19,557 nt of DNA from Acetobacteraceae bacterium. GTDB taxonomy: Bacteria; Pseudomonadota; Alphaproteobacteria; Acetobacterales; Acetobacteraceae. The notes beneath the pieces were generated by a model. That model did no database searches. It was not told the origin of the DNA and saw nothing but the letters and a program-made list of their open reading frames with translations. The stretch spans positions 1-19,557 of the forward strand of contig CANJSR010000029.1 in NCBI GenBank assembly GCA_947476855.1, given 5' to 3'. This document shows, one piece after another, positions 1-8,167 of the stretch (positions are counted from its first letter, which is position 1; each line of letters starts with the position of its first letter). A program made the translations under genes and the position numbers.

Positions 1-12
1 CCAGCGCGGCTA

Positions 13-68
13 GACCCCGGCCCGGGTCACACCCCCCCACCGGGGTGCTTCTCTTCTGGAAGGGAGAG
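13..68 (+). promoter_or_regulatory. Structured 5' leader of serC, possibly serC RNA motif
   Basis: Three short hairpins can be drawn before the serC start codon at 75. Bases 13-17 (GACCC) pair with 24-28 (GGGTC). Bases 30-35 (CACCCC) pair with 42-47 (GGGGTG). Bases 51-57 (CTCTTCT) pair with 62-68 (GGGAGAG) around a GGAA tetraloop, with two G-U wobbles. The last hairpin buries the Shine-Dalgarno sequence, so it could limit translation. A serC leader RNA motif is known upstream of serC-serA operons in Alphaproteobacteria. Whether this matches that covariance model cannot be decided here, and the window edge may cut the leader. Confidence 0.35.
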
Positions 69-74
69 CGGAAC

Positions 75-1244
75 ATGAACACGACTGGCGTCACTACGCC
101 GAAGCCCGCATTGCGGCCGGCCAATCCCTACTTTTCTTCCGGCCCTTGTGCCAAGCGTCCAGGTTACTCCCTGGAAGCGCTGTCGGGTGCATTCCTTGGC
201 CGCAGCCACCGCGCCGCCGCCCCCAAGGCCAGACTCAATGAAATCATCCAGCGTTCGGTGGCCTTGCTGGGCATGCCCGCCGGTTGGCGCCTGGGCATCG
301 TCCCCGCGTCCGACACCGGCGCCGTCGAAATGGCCCTCTGGTCCCTGCTCGGCGCCCGCCCCGTGGACGTGCTGGCGTGGGAGAATTTCGGCAAGACCTG
401 GGCTTCCGATATCACCCAGCACCTGAAGCTTGCCAATACGCGCGCCATGACGGCCCCGTATGGACAGTTGCCGGACCTGAGCGCGGTTGATCCGTCCCAT
501 GATGTTGTTTTCACCTGGAACGGCACCGCGTCCGGCGTGCGGGTTCCGAATGGTGACTGGATCCCCGACGACCGCCAGGGGCTGATGATCTGCGACGCGA
601 CGTCCGCCGCCTTCGCGATGGACCTGCCGTGGAACAAGCTCGATGTCGTGACGTGGTCCTGGCAGAAGGTGCTGGGCGGAGAGGCGGCGCACGGGATGCT
701 CGCTTTGTCCCCCCGCGCGGTGGAACGGCTGGAAACCTATACTCCGTCCTGGCCGCTGCCGAAGCTGTTCCGCCTGACGTCCAAGGGCAAGATCGCCGAG
801 GGAATTTTCAAGGGCGAAACGATCAACACCCCGTCGATGTTGTGCGCCGAGGATGCGCTGGACAGCCTGCGCTGGGCCGAAAGCGTCGGTGGCCTGCCCG
901 CCCTGATCGGGCGGTGTGAGGGAAACCTCGCCGCCGTTGCACGCTGGGTCGACCAGACCGACTGGGTCGATTTCCTGCCGGAGCGGGTAGACACGCGGTC
1001 CTGCACCTCGATCTGTCTGAAGATCGTGGCGCCGTGGTTCACGGCCCTGCCGGAAGACGTCCGTGCCAAGACCGCCAAGCAACTGGTCGGCCTGCTGGAA
1101 AAGGAAGGCGTGGCCTTCGACATCGGGTCCTATCGTGACGCACCCCCGGGCATCCGCATCTGGACCGGCGCGACGATCGAGACATCGGATGTCGAGAAAC
1201 TGCTGCCCTGGCTCGACTGGGCCTACCAGCAAGTCGCGCCCTGA
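75..1244 (+). CDS. serC: Phosphoserine aminotransferase SerC
   Basis: SerC converts 3-phosphohydroxypyruvate and glutamate to phosphoserine and 2-oxoglutarate, the second step of serine synthesis; it is a cytosolic PLP enzyme. The 389-residue protein belongs to the alphaproteobacterial/archaeal-type SerC branch, with an N-terminal [14 protein letters not shown] segment (about 17-30). The Asp of DATSAAF (D174) and the Lys of [10 protein letters not shown] (K198) fit the PLP-binding Asp and Schiff-base Lys of fold-type I aminotransferases. The ATG at 75 is chosen over an in-frame upstream start at 45 because GGAAGGGAGAG lies just before it and the upstream start falls inside the hairpin leader. 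serA starts 23 bp downstream on the same strand, so the two form a serine operon. Confidence 0.93.
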   Translation: MNTTGVTTPKPALRPANPYFSSGPCAKRPGYSLEALSGAFLGRSHRAAAPKARLNEIIQRSVALLGMPAGWRLGIVPASDTGAVEMALWSLLGARPVDVLAWENFGKTWASDITQHLKLANTRAMTAPYGQLPDLSAVDPSHDVVFTWNGTASGVRVPNGDWIPDDRQGLMICDATSAAFAMDLPWNKLDVVTWSWQKVLGGEAAHGMLALSPRAVERLETYTPSWPLPKLFRLTSKGKIAEGIFKGETINTPSMLCAEDALDSLRWAESVGGLPALIGRCEGNLAAVARWVDQTDWVDFLPERVDTRSCTSICLKIVAPWFTALPEDVRAKTAKQLVGLLEKEGVAFDIGSYRDAPPGIRIWTGATIETSDVEKLLPWLDWAYQQVAP

Positions 1245-1267
1245 TATCCTCCGCTTAGGAGCTTTCC

Positions 1268-2854
1268 ATGCCCAAGGTTCTGATCAGCGACAATTTGTCG
1301 CCGTTTGCTGTTGAGATTTTCCGGTCCCGCGGGGTCGATGTCGATCTGAAGCCCGGCCTGTCGCCGGCCGATCTGCGCGCGATCATCGCGGAGTACGACG
1401 GGCTGGCGATCCGGTCCGCCACCAAGGTGACGCGTGAACTGCTGGACGCCGCCACCAACCTGAAGGTCGTCGGGCGCGCGGGTATCGGTGTGGACAATGT
1501 CGATGTCCGGTCGGCCACCGCGCGTGGCGTGGTCGTGATGAACACGCCGCACGGCAACACCATCACCACCGCCGAACATGCCATCGCCATGATGTTCGCG
1601 CTGGCTCGGCAGATCCCCGAGGCCTCGGCTTCCACCAAGGCCGGCAAGTGGGAAAAGAACCGCTTCATGGGCGTCGAGCTGTCCGGCAAGGCACTGGGCC
1701 TGGTCGGCTGCGGGAATATCGGATCGATCGTCGCCGATCGCGCGGTCGGGTTGAAGATGCGTGTCCTCGCCTATGACCCGTACTTGTCGGAGAAGCGGGC
1801 GCTCGATCTTGGTGTGGAGAAGGTTGATCTTGAAACCATGCTGGCGCGGGCGGACTTCATCACGCTGCATACGCCGCTGACGGATGCGACGAAGAACCTG
1901 CTGTCGCGGGAGGCTTTGGCGAAGACCAAGAAGGGCGTGCGCATCATCAACTGCGCGCGTGGCGGCTTGCTGGATGAAGCCGCCTTGGCTGATGCCATCA
2001 AGTCGGGCCATGTCGCCGGCGCGGCACTGGACGTGTTCGAGGTTGAGCCCGCCAAGCAGAACCCGCTTTTCGAACTGGAGAACGTTGTCTGCACCCCGCA
2101 TCTGGGCGCCGCGACGGAAGAAGCACAGGAGAACGTGGCGCGCCAGGTCGCCGAACAGATGTGCGATTTCCTGCTGTCGGGGGCTGTATCGAACGCGATC
2201 AACATGGCGTCGGTCTCGGCCGAGGATGCGCCGCGCCTGAAGCCCTATATGGAACTCTGCCGCAGCCTGGGTGGCTTTGCCGGCCAGATGATCCATGCGC
2301 GGGATGGGGTATTGCGCCGGGTATCGATCGAGTTCGAGGGGCAGGTTGCCGCGCTGAACACGCGCCCGTTGACCGCGGCCGTGCTGGCGGGGCTGATGTC
2401 ACCGCTGATGGAAGGCGTGAACATGGTCAATGCGTCGGTCGCGGCGCGGGATCACGGGATCGACGTCGCGGAAACGGTGCATGACCGGCCGAGCGAGTAT
2501 CTGACGTTGGTGCGGGTGACGGTGGATGCGGATGGGCTTTCCCGTTCCGTATCAGGAACGTTGTTCGCGGGTTCGCGGCCTCGTATTGTTGAGATCAAGG
2601 GCATCAAGGTCGAGGCCGATTTCGCGCCGCACATGCTGTACGTGACAAACCAGGACCGTCCCGGCTTCATCGGTCGTTTCGGGGCGACATTGTCGGGGGC
2701 GGGGATCAACATCGCAACGTTCCATCTGGGTCGGGCGGAGCAGGGGGGCGATGCGATCTGCCTGGTCTCGGTGGATGAGCGGGTGCCGGAGGACGTGCTG
2801 GAGATGGTGCGGACGCTGCCGCTGGTGGTGCAGGCGACAGCGCTTTCGTTTTGA
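1268..2854 (+). CDS. serA: D-3-phosphoglycerate dehydrogenase SerA (long ACT-domain form)
   Basis: SerA oxidises 3-phosphoglycerate to 3-phosphohydroxypyruvate with NAD+, committing carbon to serine; it is cytosolic. The 528 residues match the long form: substrate-binding halves, a Rossmann NAD domain with GLVGCGNIG (about 144-152), an intervening domain, and a C-terminal ACT domain (about 455-528) that in this family can bind serine. The catalytic triad is visible: R231 in NCARGG, E260 in DVFEVEP and H278 in CTPHLG. TTAGGAG precedes the ATG by a good distance. It follows serC by 23 bp and ends before a large palindrome separating it from the convergent M81 gene. No truncation or odd residue was seen. 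Confidence 0.96.
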   Translation: MPKVLISDNLSPFAVEIFRSRGVDVDLKPGLSPADLRAIIAEYDGLAIRSATKVTRELLDAATNLKVVGRAGIGVDNVDVRSATARGVVVMNTPHGNTITTAEHAIAMMFALARQIPEASASTKAGKWEKNRFMGVELSGKALGLVGCGNIGSIVADRAVGLKMRVLAYDPYLSEKRALDLGVEKVDLETMLARADFITLHTPLTDATKNLLSREALAKTKKGVRIINCARGGLLDEAALADAIKSGHVAGAALDVFEVEPAKQNPLFELENVVCTPHLGAATEEAQENVARQVAEQMCDFLLSGAVSNAINMASVSAEDAPRLKPYMELCRSLGGFAGQMIHARDGVLRRVSIEFEGQVAALNTRPLTAAVLAGLMSPLMEGVNMVNASVAARDHGIDVAETVHDRPSEYLTLVRVTVDADGLSRSVSGTLFAGSRPRIVEIKGIKVEADFAPHMLYVTNQDRPGFIGRFGATLSGAGINIATFHLGRAEQGGDAICLVSVDERVPEDVLEMVRTLPLVVQATALSF

Positions 2855-2875
2855 TGGTGGTCTGACGGACACCAA

Positions 2876-2958
2876 CAACCGTCATCCCGAGCTTGTCCCG
2901 GGACCAATTCCAGCACCGTGCCGCGAATGGTCCCGGGACAAGCCCGGGATGACGGTTG
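2876..2958. repeat. Large intergenic palindrome, possible bidirectional terminator
   Basis: The arms starting at 2876 (CAACCGTCATCCCGAGC...) and ending at 2958 are inverted copies of about 34 nt that differ by one substitution and one inserted base. They flank a loop of about 14 nt and contain CTTGTCCCGGGACC. Very similar GTCATCCCG..CTTGTCCCGGGA elements are common between genes in alphaproteobacterial genomes. It lies between the ends of serA and the convergent M81 gene, where a hairpin could stop transcription from both sides. There is no clear T tract, so the terminator role is inference. Confidence 0.75.
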
Positions 2959-2973
2959 GAACGGGGCCCGGGA

Positions 2974-4500
2974 CTACATCCCCACCGCCCAATCCGGTTC
3001 CTTCCACTCCGCGCCCACATCCAACGGAAACACCGGCCGCGGCAACCGCTTCCATGTGAAATTATCCAGGATCGGACTGGTCAGCCCCGGCGCGTCGATC
3101 TCGTGGATACATTCGTCAGGGAAAAATTCATCAAACCCTGCCCGGAAGTGACCGCGGCTTTTCACCACCAGGCAGGTCACGGCGGCGATATCGATCCCGT
3201 GCATCTCCAGCATCACTGGTTCGGCCAACTGCCGGCGCAGGGAGCCGACGACAACGCGGAGGCCTGATCCCTCCAGCCGCAGCAGTGCCGAGGGGCCCAA
3301 ATTGAACCTCCGTCCGGCGGAAACACCTCGGCGCCCAATGCCGACGCCGTCGGACACAGCCTCCACCACTGCATCGGCTTCCATCCGGTGGGAGAACTCA
3401 CTCGCCTCCCGATTGAACACCGCTCGGAACCGGACACCGACTCCCGCCGAATGGGCGTCCTGGGCCAAAGCCGGATCAACGAACACGCCCAGCACCACGC
3501 CGCGGACGGCGGCCTTGTGCAAAGCCTCCAGCAGCCAGGCGGTATTCCCGCGCCCGCCGCCGCCGGGGTTGTCGGCGGTATCCGCCAGGATCACCGGCCC
3601 CGAGGCCGCGGCGGTCCGCGCCACCTCCACGCCCCGTTCCACCGACATCAGCACCCGGCGATAGCGCTCCCGATCCGCCCAACCCCGGCGCGCGATGGCA
3701 AGCGCCACACGGCGAGCGGCGGCCAGATCGCCTCGGGCGGTGACCGTGATCGTCAGCCCGCATTTCGGCATATCCCCGAACACGAACCCGCCGGCGATCG
3801 AGACATTGGCGATCGCTCCGCCCACCAGCGTCTGCCCGTAATCAATCAGGTCGGCATAGGGACCAGCCGCGGTCAGCAGCGTGACCGAGGGCGGCGTCAG
3901 AGGCAGGCGGATGAAGGCGCGGACCATCCGCGTCCCCGCCAGCAACTCCCGGATAAGGTCGGCGGACTCGGCTGCACGCTCGCGTTGGTCCACATGCGGG
4001 TTCGTACGATAGACCACCAGCGCGTCACAGGCATCGACCATCCGCTCGGAGACATTGCAGTGAAGATCGTGTGACACGACGATCGGCACGGCCGGGCCAA
4101 CGATGCGGCGGACCATGGTAACCAGCGTGCCCTCGCTGTCCTCATCCCCCGTGGCCGATGACGCGCCATGGCTGGGGATATAGACGGCGTCGAGCGGCAA
4201 GGCGGCCGCCAGACCGGCCTGGATACGGTCGAGGAACTCATGAAACAGATCCTGCGCGATCGGCCCACCCGGCGGGGCGCCCGCGACCAGGATCGGCACG
4301 GTAGTCCAGGGGCCGGTTTCGTCCATGCGGGCGTAGAAGCCGGGTACCTCCGAGGGCAGATGGCTGACGACACGGGCGAGGGCGTTGATCGCCTCCCCTT
4401 CCTCCCAACACTGCTGGCGGAAGTCGGCTTCGACCGTCACGGGCGCGAAGGCGTTAGCCTCCAGGTGGATGCCCAGGATCGCGATGCGTGGTGTGCCCAT
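2974..4500 (-). CDS. M81 family metallopeptidase, MlrC-like
   Basis: The 508-residue protein resembles the MlrC family, named after the protein that completes microcystin-LR degradation in sphingomonads. Most relatives have no known substrate and probably hydrolyse small peptides or amides with a bound metal. The N-terminal domain starts RIAILGIHLEANAF. It holds SHGAS (about 110-114), a D-rich DEDSEG stretch, SHDLHCN (H144, D145, H147) and TNPHVD (about 167-171), where family metal ligands lie. The C-terminal half carries the MlrC_C region, ending FPLDVGAEW near the stop. The ATG at 4500 is chosen because GAGGG precedes it and similarity begins there; the frame stays open to 4626. It is divergent from the toxin-antitoxin pair. 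The true substrate is unknown. Confidence 0.85.
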   Translation of the reverse strand: MGTPRIAILGIHLEANAFAPVTVEADFRQQCWEEGEAINALARVVSHLPSEVPGFYARMDETGPWTTVPILVAGAPPGGPIAQDLFHEFLDRIQAGLAAALPLDAVYIPSHGASSATGDEDSEGTLVTMVRRIVGPAVPIVVSHDLHCNVSERMVDACDALVVYRTNPHVDQRERAAESADLIRELLAGTRMVRAFIRLPLTPPSVTLLTAAGPYADLIDYGQTLVGGAIANVSIAGGFVFGDMPKCGLTITVTARGDLAAARRVALAIARRGWADRERYRRVLMSVERGVEVARTAAASGPVILADTADNPGGGGRGNTAWLLEALHKAAVRGVVLGVFVDPALAQDAHSAGVGVRFRAVFNREASEFSHRMEADAVVEAVSDGVGIGRRGVSAGRRFNLGPSALLRLEGSGLRVVVGSLRRQLAEPVMLEMHGIDIAAVTCLVVKSRGHFRAGFDEFFPDECIHEIDAPGLTSPILDNFTWKRLPRPVFPLDVGAEWKEPDWAVGM

Positions 4501-4596
4501 TGGCCTGGCCCTCGTCAGGATGTCCGGTGCACCATAGGGCGATTCGCACCCGGTCTCGACGCGCCATCGATTGGAAACTCCTCGCATCGACCCCGG

Positions 4597-4619
4597 TTCG
4601 GCGCCATATTCGGGCCGAA
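4597..4619. promoter_or_regulatory. Inverted repeat upstream of antitoxin, possible operator
   Basis: TTCGGC (4597-4602) and GCCGAA (4614-4619) form a 6-bp inverted repeat with an 11-bp spacer just before the antitoxin ATG, overlapping its ribosome binding site. Antitoxins of the Phd/YefM family commonly bind such repeats and repress their own operon. The site is short and no clear -35/-10 pair was recognised, so this is weak. Confidence 0.3.
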
Positions 4620-4631
4620 GGAGCAATCCCG

Positions 4632-4922
4632 ATGTCTCAGGCCATCACCATCCCGCTCTCCGCCGATCCGCTCGGCGTTGCCGCGCATCATGTCGAGCAG
4701 GACCATCGCCGCGTGCTGCTGACCCGTGACGGCAAGCCGGTCGCCGCCGTGGTGTCCGTGGAGGACCTGGCGGCATTGGAACGGCTGGACGCGGCCGAGG
4801 ACGCCTTCTGGACGGCCGAGGCGAACACGGCCCTGGCGCGATGGGAAGCCGAGGGCCGGCCGCTTGGCACCTCCCACGAAGACCTGCTCGCCCGCCACGG
4901 AATTACCCCAGACGGCCAGTGA
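4632..4922 (+). CDS. Type II antitoxin, Phd/YefM family
   Basis: This 96-residue protein is the likely antitoxin that neutralises the RelE-like toxin encoded directly after it and represses their shared promoter. The N-terminal half has the Phd/YefM pattern: a beta/alpha segment (PLGVAAHHVEQDHRRVLLTRDGKPVAAVVSVEDLAAL in pattern, about residues 12-48) that forms the dimeric DNA-binding domain. The acidic C-terminal half would wrap the toxin. GAAGGAG stands 9 nt before the ATG at 4632. The stop TGA overlaps the toxin GTG start (GTGA), so translation is probably coupled and antitoxin is made first. Family-level identification is good; the exact subfamily is not assigned. Confidence 0.85.
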   Translation: MSQAITIPLSADPLGVAAHHVEQDHRRVLLTRDGKPVAAVVSVEDLAALERLDAAEDAFWTAEANTALARWEAEGRPLGTSHEDLLARHGITPDGQ

Positions 4923-5176
4923 CCTGGACGATCCGGTATGAGCGGGAGGCCGAACGCGCAATCGATGCCTTGGACCCCGTGGCGCGCAAGCGAGTCCTGC
5001 TGGCAATCGGGGCGCTGGCGACTGACCCGCGGAAGGCCGCGAACGTTACGACCATGAAGGGCAGCGACCTGTATCGTCTCCGCGTCGGGGACTGGCGCGT
5101 GGTGTATGCCCTGCACGAGGCGGTTCTGACGGTCTTGGTGGTCCGCATCGGGCACCGCCGGGAGGTTTATCGCTGA
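4919..5176 (+). CDS. Type II toxin, RelE/ParE family
   Basis: This 85-residue basic protein has the RelE/ParE fold pattern: WTIRYEREAERAIDAL at the start, a helical pair, then LYRLRVGDWRVVYAL (about 51-65) and the C-terminal VVRIGHRREVY. R53, R55, R60, H79, R80-R81 and Y84 resemble residues that RelE toxins use to cleave mRNA on the ribosome. ParE relatives instead poison gyrase. The RelE-like ending favours an RNase, but this is inference. The start is the GTG at 4919, which overlaps the antitoxin stop by 4 bp. Longer upstream in-frame starts would lie wholly inside the antitoxin gene. No inactivating change was seen. Confidence 0.85.
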   Translation: MTWTIRYEREAERAIDALDPVARKRVLLAIGALATDPRKAANVTTMKGSDLYRLRVGDWRVVYALHEAVLTVLVVRIGHRREVYR

Positions 5177-5249
5177 TCCCGCGACCGGATCGCACGGGAC
5201 TTTCTCCCCTCCGGTTGCCGGCCGAGCGGACAGGTATCAAAGTGTGCGG

Positions 5250-6425
5250 ATGCATGAGCAATCCTCCGCCCCACGGATGACAACGGTCGAGTTGCTGGAC
5301 CGGTTGGTGTCCTTCGATACCACGAGTCGCAACTCCAACCTGCCGCTGATCAGCTTTGTCCGGGAATACCTGGACGCGCATGGCGTGCCGTACCGCGTCA
5401 GCCTGGATGAAACCGGCCAGAAGGCCAACATCCACGCGATCATCGGCCCTCAGGCCGCCGGGGGCGTGGCGCTGTCCGGGCATGTGGACACCGTGCCGGT
5501 CGATGGGCAGGCGTGGTCGACCGATCCGTTCAGCCTCCGCCAGAAGGACGGGCTGCTGTATGCGCGCGGGGCCTGCGACATGAAGGGCTTCGTCGCATCG
5601 TGCCTGTCCGCCGTTCCCGATTTCCTCGCCCGTGCGCCGGTTCGGCCGCTGCATTTGTTCATCAGCTATGACGAGGAAGTGGGCTGCCAGGGTGCCCAGC
5701 GGCTGATCCAGGACCTGGAGCAGTCAGGCCTGAAGCCGGGCCTGTGCGTGGTGGGCGAACCATCCGGCATGAAGCCCATCCTCGCGCATAAGGGGAAGCT
5801 CAACCTCAAGGTCAGCGTGCGCGGCAAGCCCGGCCATTCCAGCGAGCCGGCCAAGGGCGTCAACGCCGTACAGGCCGCCGCCGAAGCCGTCGCCTGGGTC
5901 GCCGCGGAAGCGCGCCGCTTCCCCATCGAAGGCCCGTTCGAGGACGGGTTCGATCCACCCCACACCACCATCCATGTCGGCACCATGTCCGGCGGCACCA
6001 TCCTGAACATCATCCCCGAGCGGGCGGATTTCATCATGGAATGGCGCCAGGTGCCGGGCGATGATCCATTGCGCCACGTCGCTCGTATGAAGGCCTATGT
6101 GGCTGAATTTATCGAGCCCGCGATGAAGGCCGTCGATCCCTCGACGGGCTTCGACTACGAGATCATGGTCGAAATGCCCGGCATGTCCCTGGCCGGCGAC
6201 CATGAGCTGACCTCGGTCGTCAAGCAGCTCACGGGATCGAACAGCACCGGCAAGGTCAGCTACGGGACCGAGGGCGGTTTCTACCAGGAAGCCGGTATTC
6301 CCACGATCATCTGTGGTCCAGGTCATATCGCCCAGGCCCACCAGCCGGATGAATTCGTCGCGCGGAGTGAGTTGGACGCCTGCGACGCGTTCATCCGCCG
6401 CCTTGTTGACCGTTTGCTGGTGTGA
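5250..6425 (+). CDS. argE: Acetylornithine deacetylase, M20 family
   Basis: The enzyme should hydrolyse N2-acetylornithine to ornithine and acetate in arginine synthesis; it is a cytosolic di-zinc hydrolase. With this start it has 391 residues. Zinc and catalytic positions are present: H78 and D80 (SGHVDTVP), D110 (GACDMKG), E142-E143 (YDEEVGC), E170 (GEPSG) and H364 (QAHQPDEF). The dimerisation domain lies around 180-290 (GKPGHSSEP...). The start is uncertain: GTG at 5244, ATG at 5250 and ATG at 5277 are all in frame and only weak ribosome binding sequence (ACAGG) is seen. The stop overlaps the next gene (GTGA). A related M20 amidase with another acyl-amino acid substrate is possible, given the partner gene. 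Confidence 0.85.
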   Translation: MHEQSSAPRMTTVELLDRLVSFDTTSRNSNLPLISFVREYLDAHGVPYRVSLDETGQKANIHAIIGPQAAGGVALSGHVDTVPVDGQAWSTDPFSLRQKDGLLYARGACDMKGFVASCLSAVPDFLARAPVRPLHLFISYDEEVGCQGAQRLIQDLEQSGLKPGLCVVGEPSGMKPILAHKGKLNLKVSVRGKPGHSSEPAKGVNAVQAAAEAVAWVAAEARRFPIEGPFEDGFDPPHTTIHVGTMSGGTILNIIPERADFIMEWRQVPGDDPLRHVARMKAYVAEFIEPAMKAVDPSTGFDYEIMVEMPGMSLAGDHELTSVVKQLTGSNSTGKVSYGTEGGFYQEAGIPTIICGPGHIAQAHQPDEFVARSELDACDAFIRRLVDRLLV

Positions 6426-7435
6426 CGACTCCCCCGATGCATGAGGCCATCCCCCCAAGCCACCCGCTGCCCGATTTCGAGGTGCGGCTGGACCCTCCGG
6501 ACATCAACGACTGGCTGCCGGGCAATACTGGCATCCTCGGCGTGACGTCGCTCGACTCGGGGGCACCGGGGCCGCATGTCGCGATCTCCGCCCTGATGCA
6601 CGGCAATGAGTATTCCGGCGCCATCGTTCTGGACCGCCTGCTGCGCGCGGGCGTCCGCCCGACCCGCGGCCGGCTGTCCCTGGCCTTCCTGAACGTGGAG
6701 GCCTTCAGCCGCTTCGACCCGCGCCGCCCGACCGTGTCCCGCTTCATTGACGAGGACATGAACCGCCTGTGGGACGATCAGGTGCTGGACGGCCCGCGCC
6801 GGTCGGTTGAACTGGATCGCGCGCGGGAACTGCGGCCATGGCTTGAGTCCGTGGATGTCCTGCTGGACCTGCATTCGATGCTCTGGCCCTCCGACCCGGT
6901 CATCCTCTGCGGCCCCGCCGACAAGGGACGCGACCTCGCGCTCGGCCTGGGCGGGCCGAGCCTGATTGTCGCCGATCGGGGGCATGGCAATGGAAGGCGG
7001 CTGATCGACCATCCACATTTCACCGAGGCCGGAACAGCCCATGTCGCCAACCTGATCGAGGCGGGGGAGCATTGGGACCCGGTCACCGTTGATGTCGCGA
7101 TGGAAAGCGTGGCCGGCGTGCTGGCGCAGGTCGACAGCGTGGCGCCGGGCCTCGATCTGCCGAAAGGCCCCACCAACCCAGGGCGATTTGCCCGGGTGAC
7201 GGATGTGATCACGGCGACCACGTCGCATTTCGCCTTCGTGCAGCCCTTCCGCGGTTGCGCAGTGCTGCCGGAACGCAACACCCTGATCGCGATCGACGGA
7301 GAGGCGGAAATCCGCACGCCCTATGACGATTGCCTGCTGGTCCTGCCCAGCCTGCGGCCCGGGCGAGGGCACACGGCGGTGCGGCTCGCGCGGTTTGATG
7401 AGAGTCATCGCCTATCCATGCGCGGGGAATATTGA
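6422..7435 (+). CDS. Succinylglutamate desuccinylase/aspartoacylase family protein
   Basis: This 337-residue protein belongs to the AstE/AspA zinc carboxypeptidase-like family, which removes acyl groups from N-acyl amino acids. The zinc ligands are visible: H60 and E63 in ALMHGNEYSG, and H151 in LLDLHSM. RFIDEDMNRLW (about 107-117) matches the substrate-binding Asn-Arg region of the family. The C-terminal beta-rich part runs from about residue 240. The GTG at 6422 overlaps the argE stop by 4 bp, giving translational coupling; an ATG at 6437 is the alternative start. Pairing with an M20 deacylase suggests both act on acylated amino acids. No other arginine succinyltransferase-pathway genes are present, so astE is not assigned. 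Confidence 0.82.
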   Translation: MTTPPMHEAIPPSHPLPDFEVRLDPPDINDWLPGNTGILGVTSLDSGAPGPHVAISALMHGNEYSGAIVLDRLLRAGVRPTRGRLSLAFLNVEAFSRFDPRRPTVSRFIDEDMNRLWDDQVLDGPRRSVELDRARELRPWLESVDVLLDLHSMLWPSDPVILCGPADKGRDLALGLGGPSLIVADRGHGNGRRLIDHPHFTEAGTAHVANLIEAGEHWDPVTVDVAMESVAGVLAQVDSVAPGLDLPKGPTNPGRFARVTDVITATTSHFAFVQPFRGCAVLPERNTLIAIDGEAEIRTPYDDCLLVLPSLRPGRGHTAVRLARFDESHRLSMRGEY

Positions 7436-7461
7436 CGCGCCCCCCCGTCCCGTCCTACACC
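7432..7461 (+). promoter_or_regulatory. Possible promoter for tRNA-His
   Basis: TTGACG (7432-7437) lies 18 bp before TACACC (7456-7461), placing a start about 7 bases before the tRNA. The -35 box overlaps the stop codon of the preceding gene. The -10 box is a poor match, so this is tentative. Confidence 0.3.
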
Positions 7462-7474
7462 GCGCACCCTGGAT

Positions 7475-7551
7475 GGCGGGCGTAGCTCAGTTGGTAGAGC
7501 GCCAGGTTGTGGTCTTGGATGCCGTGGGTTCGAGTCCCATCGTTCGCCCCA
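7475..7551 (+). tRNA. tRNA-His (GTG anticodon)
   Basis: The sequence folds into a complete cloverleaf. Acceptor GCGGGCG (7476-7482) pairs with CGTTCGC (7541-7547). The D arm is TAGCTCAGTTGGTAGAGC. The anticodon stem CCAGG/CTTGG, with one G-U pair, encloses anticodon GTG. The T arm contains GGTTCGAGTCCC. The extra G at position -1 (7475) faces C73 (7548), the identity pair of histidine tRNAs. The CCA end is encoded (7549-7551). mobA begins only 13 bases after it. Confidence 0.95.
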
Positions 7552-7564
7552 TTCAGCTTCCCTT

Positions 7565-8167
7565 GTGATTGCCGCCCTGATCCTTGCCGGGGGTCAGGCG
7601 CGCCGCATGGGTGGCGGCGACAAGACGCTGCTGCCGCTGGGTGGCCGGCCGCTTCTGGCCCATATCCTCACCGCCCTGCATCCGCTTCCCGTCGCGATCA
7701 GCGCCAATGGCGATCCCGCGCGCTTTGCCGCGTTTGGCCTGCCGGTGCTGCCGGATGGGCCGTTCCAGGACCAGGGGCCGCTGGCGGGCGTGCTGGCCGG
7801 GCTGGACTGGGCCGCCGCCCTGGGGGCGCAGGCGTTGCTGACCGTGCCGGGTGACACACCCCTGATCCCGCCCGGCCTGGCGCAGGCCCTGTCCCCCGCG
7901 CCCGCCTGCGCGGCGACCCATGGCCCCAAGAGCCAGCAGGGCCATCATCTGATCGCGCTATGGCCCGTAGGGTGCCGGTTTGCGCTCCGTGCCTTCCTTT
8001 CCACCCCTGGTTCGCGCCATGTCATGCGGTTCTCGGCCTCGATCGGCATGCGGATGGTTGATTTCGAGGCCGGGACATGGGACCCGTTTGCGAACGTGAA
8101 CACGCCCGAGGATCTGGCTCGTATCCGCGGCGCGGTTGGCGATGACGGGACGGAGGGGGCGGCATGA
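7565..8167 (+). CDS. mobA: Molybdenum cofactor guanylyltransferase MobA
   Basis: MobA joins GMP from GTP to molybdopterin-Mo to make the guanine dinucleotide cofactor used by DMSO-reductase-type enzymes such as formate dehydrogenase. The 200-residue protein has the nucleotide-binding LAGGQARRMGGGDK motif (about 7-20), GPLAGVLAGL, and PGDTPLIP carrying the Mg-binding Asp. The C-terminal part (WDPFANVNTPEDL) is typical of the family. The GTG at 7565 is needed to keep the N-terminal strand before LAGG; no ribosome binding site precedes it. It lies 13 bp after tRNA-His, so it may be co-transcribed with the tRNA. Its stop overlaps the next start (ATGA). Confidence 0.9.
   Translation: MIAALILAGGQARRMGGGDKTLLPLGGRPLLAHILTALHPLPVAISANGDPARFAAFGLPVLPDGPFQDQGPLAGVLAGLDWAAALGAQALLTVPGDTPLIPPGLAQALSPAPACAATHGPKSQQGHHLIALWPVGCRFALRAFLSTPGSRHVMRFSASIGMRMVDFEAGTWDPFANVNTPEDLARIRGAVGDDGTEGAA

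Noticed and set aside
1223..2296. 357-codon minus-strand open frame
   Set aside because: Fully antisense to serA; composition typical of a GC shadow frame.
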